From positions 6,847,501-6,911,500 of the forward strand of contig NZ_CP109599.1 of assembly GCF_036231945.1 (NCBI RefSeq): 64,000 bases of DNA, written 5' to 3'. Made by a program: the position numbers and the translations under genes. Numbering within the stretch: position 1 is the stretch's first letter; the number at the start of each line of letters is the position of its first letter. Under the pieces are notes generated by a model. It was not told the origin of the DNA, did not search any database, and was given only the letters and a program-made list of their open reading frames with translations. Origin of the DNA: Streptomyces sp. NBC_01429 (GTDB lineage Bacteria; Actinomycetota; Actinomycetes; Streptomycetales; Streptomycetaceae). Shown here one piece after another: positions 63,276 to 64,000 of this stretch.

Positions 63276-63833
63276 ATGGAGCGGCAGCAGACGTCGGAGG
63301 ACGCCGTCATGACCAGGATCGGTCAGGCGGTCATGCTCCTCCACGGCGGTGACCGCGAAGAGGCACGCAACCGGCTCGGTGCGCTCTGGGCGGAGATCGG
63401 CGAGAGCGGGCGCGCGCTGCACCGCTGCACGCTGGCGCACTACATGGCGGACACCCAGGACGATCCCGGCGACGAACTGGCCTGGGATCTCAGGGCACTC
63501 ACTGCGGCGGAGGGGCAGGACGGCGGAACCGACGGGGGCGGCGACGGGGACGTTGGGGAGGGCGGGGCCGGTGGGGGCGGCGGCGCGGCGGCGGCCGAGG
63601 AGGAGGCCGGTGCGGGCGGGGCGGTCGTCTCCTCGGCCGTGCGCGCCTTCTATCCGGCGCTCCACCTCAACCTCGCCGCGGACTACGCGAAGCTCCAGCG
63701 GCCGGAGGCGGCCCGGCTCCACCTGGACCGGGCGCGCGACGCGGCGGACGCGCTGGGCGACGCGGGGTACGGGCACGGCGTGCGGGCCGGGATCGCGCGG
63801 CTGGAGCGGACGCTGCGGGCGCGGGGGCGGTGA
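63276..63833 (+). CDS. Conserved hypothetical protein with TPR-like helices
   Basis: A 185-residue protein. The N-terminal helix pair SEDAVMTRIGQAVMLLHGGD, EEARNRLGALWAEIGESGRA and the C-terminal FYPALHLNLAADYAKLQRPE and AARLHLDRARDAADALGDAG have the helix-turn-helix periodicity of tetratricopeptide repeats. Between them lies a Gly/Ala/Glu low-complexity linker (about residues 75-115). I do not know its function. The ATG at 63276 follows GGAGGCGGC; an upstream frame opening at 63210 is less likely. Confidence 0.7.
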   Translation: MERQQTSEDAVMTRIGQAVMLLHGGDREEARNRLGALWAEIGESGRALHRCTLAHYMADTQDDPGDELAWDLRALTAAEGQDGGTDGGGDGDVGEGGAGGGGGAAAAEEEAGAGGAVVSSAVRAFYPALHLNLAADYAKLQRPEAARLHLDRARDAADALGDAGYGHGVRAGIARLERTLRARGR

Positions 63834-63921
63834 CGCGGGGAGGCCGGTCATGGGGGAGGCCGGTAGCGCGGGAGGTCGCTCGCGCGAGGAACCGGTCGCG
63901 CGGGAGGTCGGCCGGGGGCGG

Positions 63922-64000
63922 TCAACGGCCGCGGACCTCGTCGCAGATCCGGGCCTGGGGGCCGTCCTGCGGCCACTGGACGTAGGTCTCGCCCAGTTCG
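63922..64000 (-). CDS. 3' end of a minus-strand gene, product unknown
   Basis: Only the last 25 codons are inside the window, reading ELGETYVQWPQDGPQARICD then EVRGR-stop. The TGA is at 63924-63922. The codon use is normal for the region. The segment is too short to assign a family. Confidence 0.5.
   Translation of the reverse strand, partial: ELGETYVQWPQDGPQARICDEVRGR

Overview
The window is actinomycete chromosome, almost certainly Streptomyces or a close relative. Evidence: very high GC with strong third-position GC bias, GTG and TTG starts, many Sec/Tat signal peptides and lipoboxes, an LAETG sortase substrate, dense TetR/MocR/PadR/LysR regulators, a HipA-like/DUF3037 pair and modular type I PKS genes containing rare TTA codons. 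I see no rRNA, tRNA, CRISPR array, complete insertion sequence or replication origin.

Positions 1-21540 are ordinary accessory chromosome: a truncated substrate-binding/VWA-type gene, CPBP protease, PhzF protein, a TetR/MFS efflux pair, a methyltransferase with a formylglycine-enzyme-like protein, PadR, a ClpN-domain protein, three EamA permeases, a divergent MocR/flavin-oxidase pair, LysR, a Rieske lipoprotein, an S9 peptidase abutting the 3' remnant of an M28 peptidase, a sortase-anchored surface protein and a secreted GH30 galactanase-like enzyme.

Positions 21616-48190 hold the main system, a compact polyketide cluster. On the plus strand are fused aminodeoxychorismate synthase, PKS1 (KS-dead AT-ACP), PKS2 (KS-AT-dead DH-KR-ACP-thioester reductase), PKS3 (acyl ligase-ACP-KS-AT-DH-KR-ACP), a class III aminotransferase, an AurF-type p-aminobenzoate N-oxygenase and a SAM methyltransferase. 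Divergent on the minus strand are a membrane acyltransferase and an imine-reductase-like enzyme. Docking segments suggest the order PKS3-PKS1-PKS2. My inference: p-aminobenzoate is oxidised to p-nitrobenzoate and loaded on PKS3, extended by one methylmalonate and two malonates, released as an aldehyde, transaminated, closed to a six-membered cyclic imine, reduced to a piperidine, then acylated and/or methylated. I do not recognise a known compound with this logic. pabAB, PKS2 and the aminotransferase each carry an in-frame TTA codon, suggesting bldA control. Short tandem repeats are unusually common across the cluster.

Positions 48305-54180 carry an APH-fold protein, a lipoprotein/polysaccharide-deacetylase gene split by an in-frame TGA where relatives have Cys, a TetR with a three-site operator next to an SDR, and an aldehyde dehydrogenase. 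Positions 54181-57449 are a decaying stretch with fragments of DJ-1/PfpI, enoyl-CoA hydratase and LysR genes around an intact thioesterase/TetR pair and a GNAT enzyme. Positions 57727-64000 return to stable chromosome: HipA-like/DUF3037, two SDRs, a peptide-type ABC binding lipoprotein, uracil-DNA glycosylase, a hypothetical protein and the end of a further gene.
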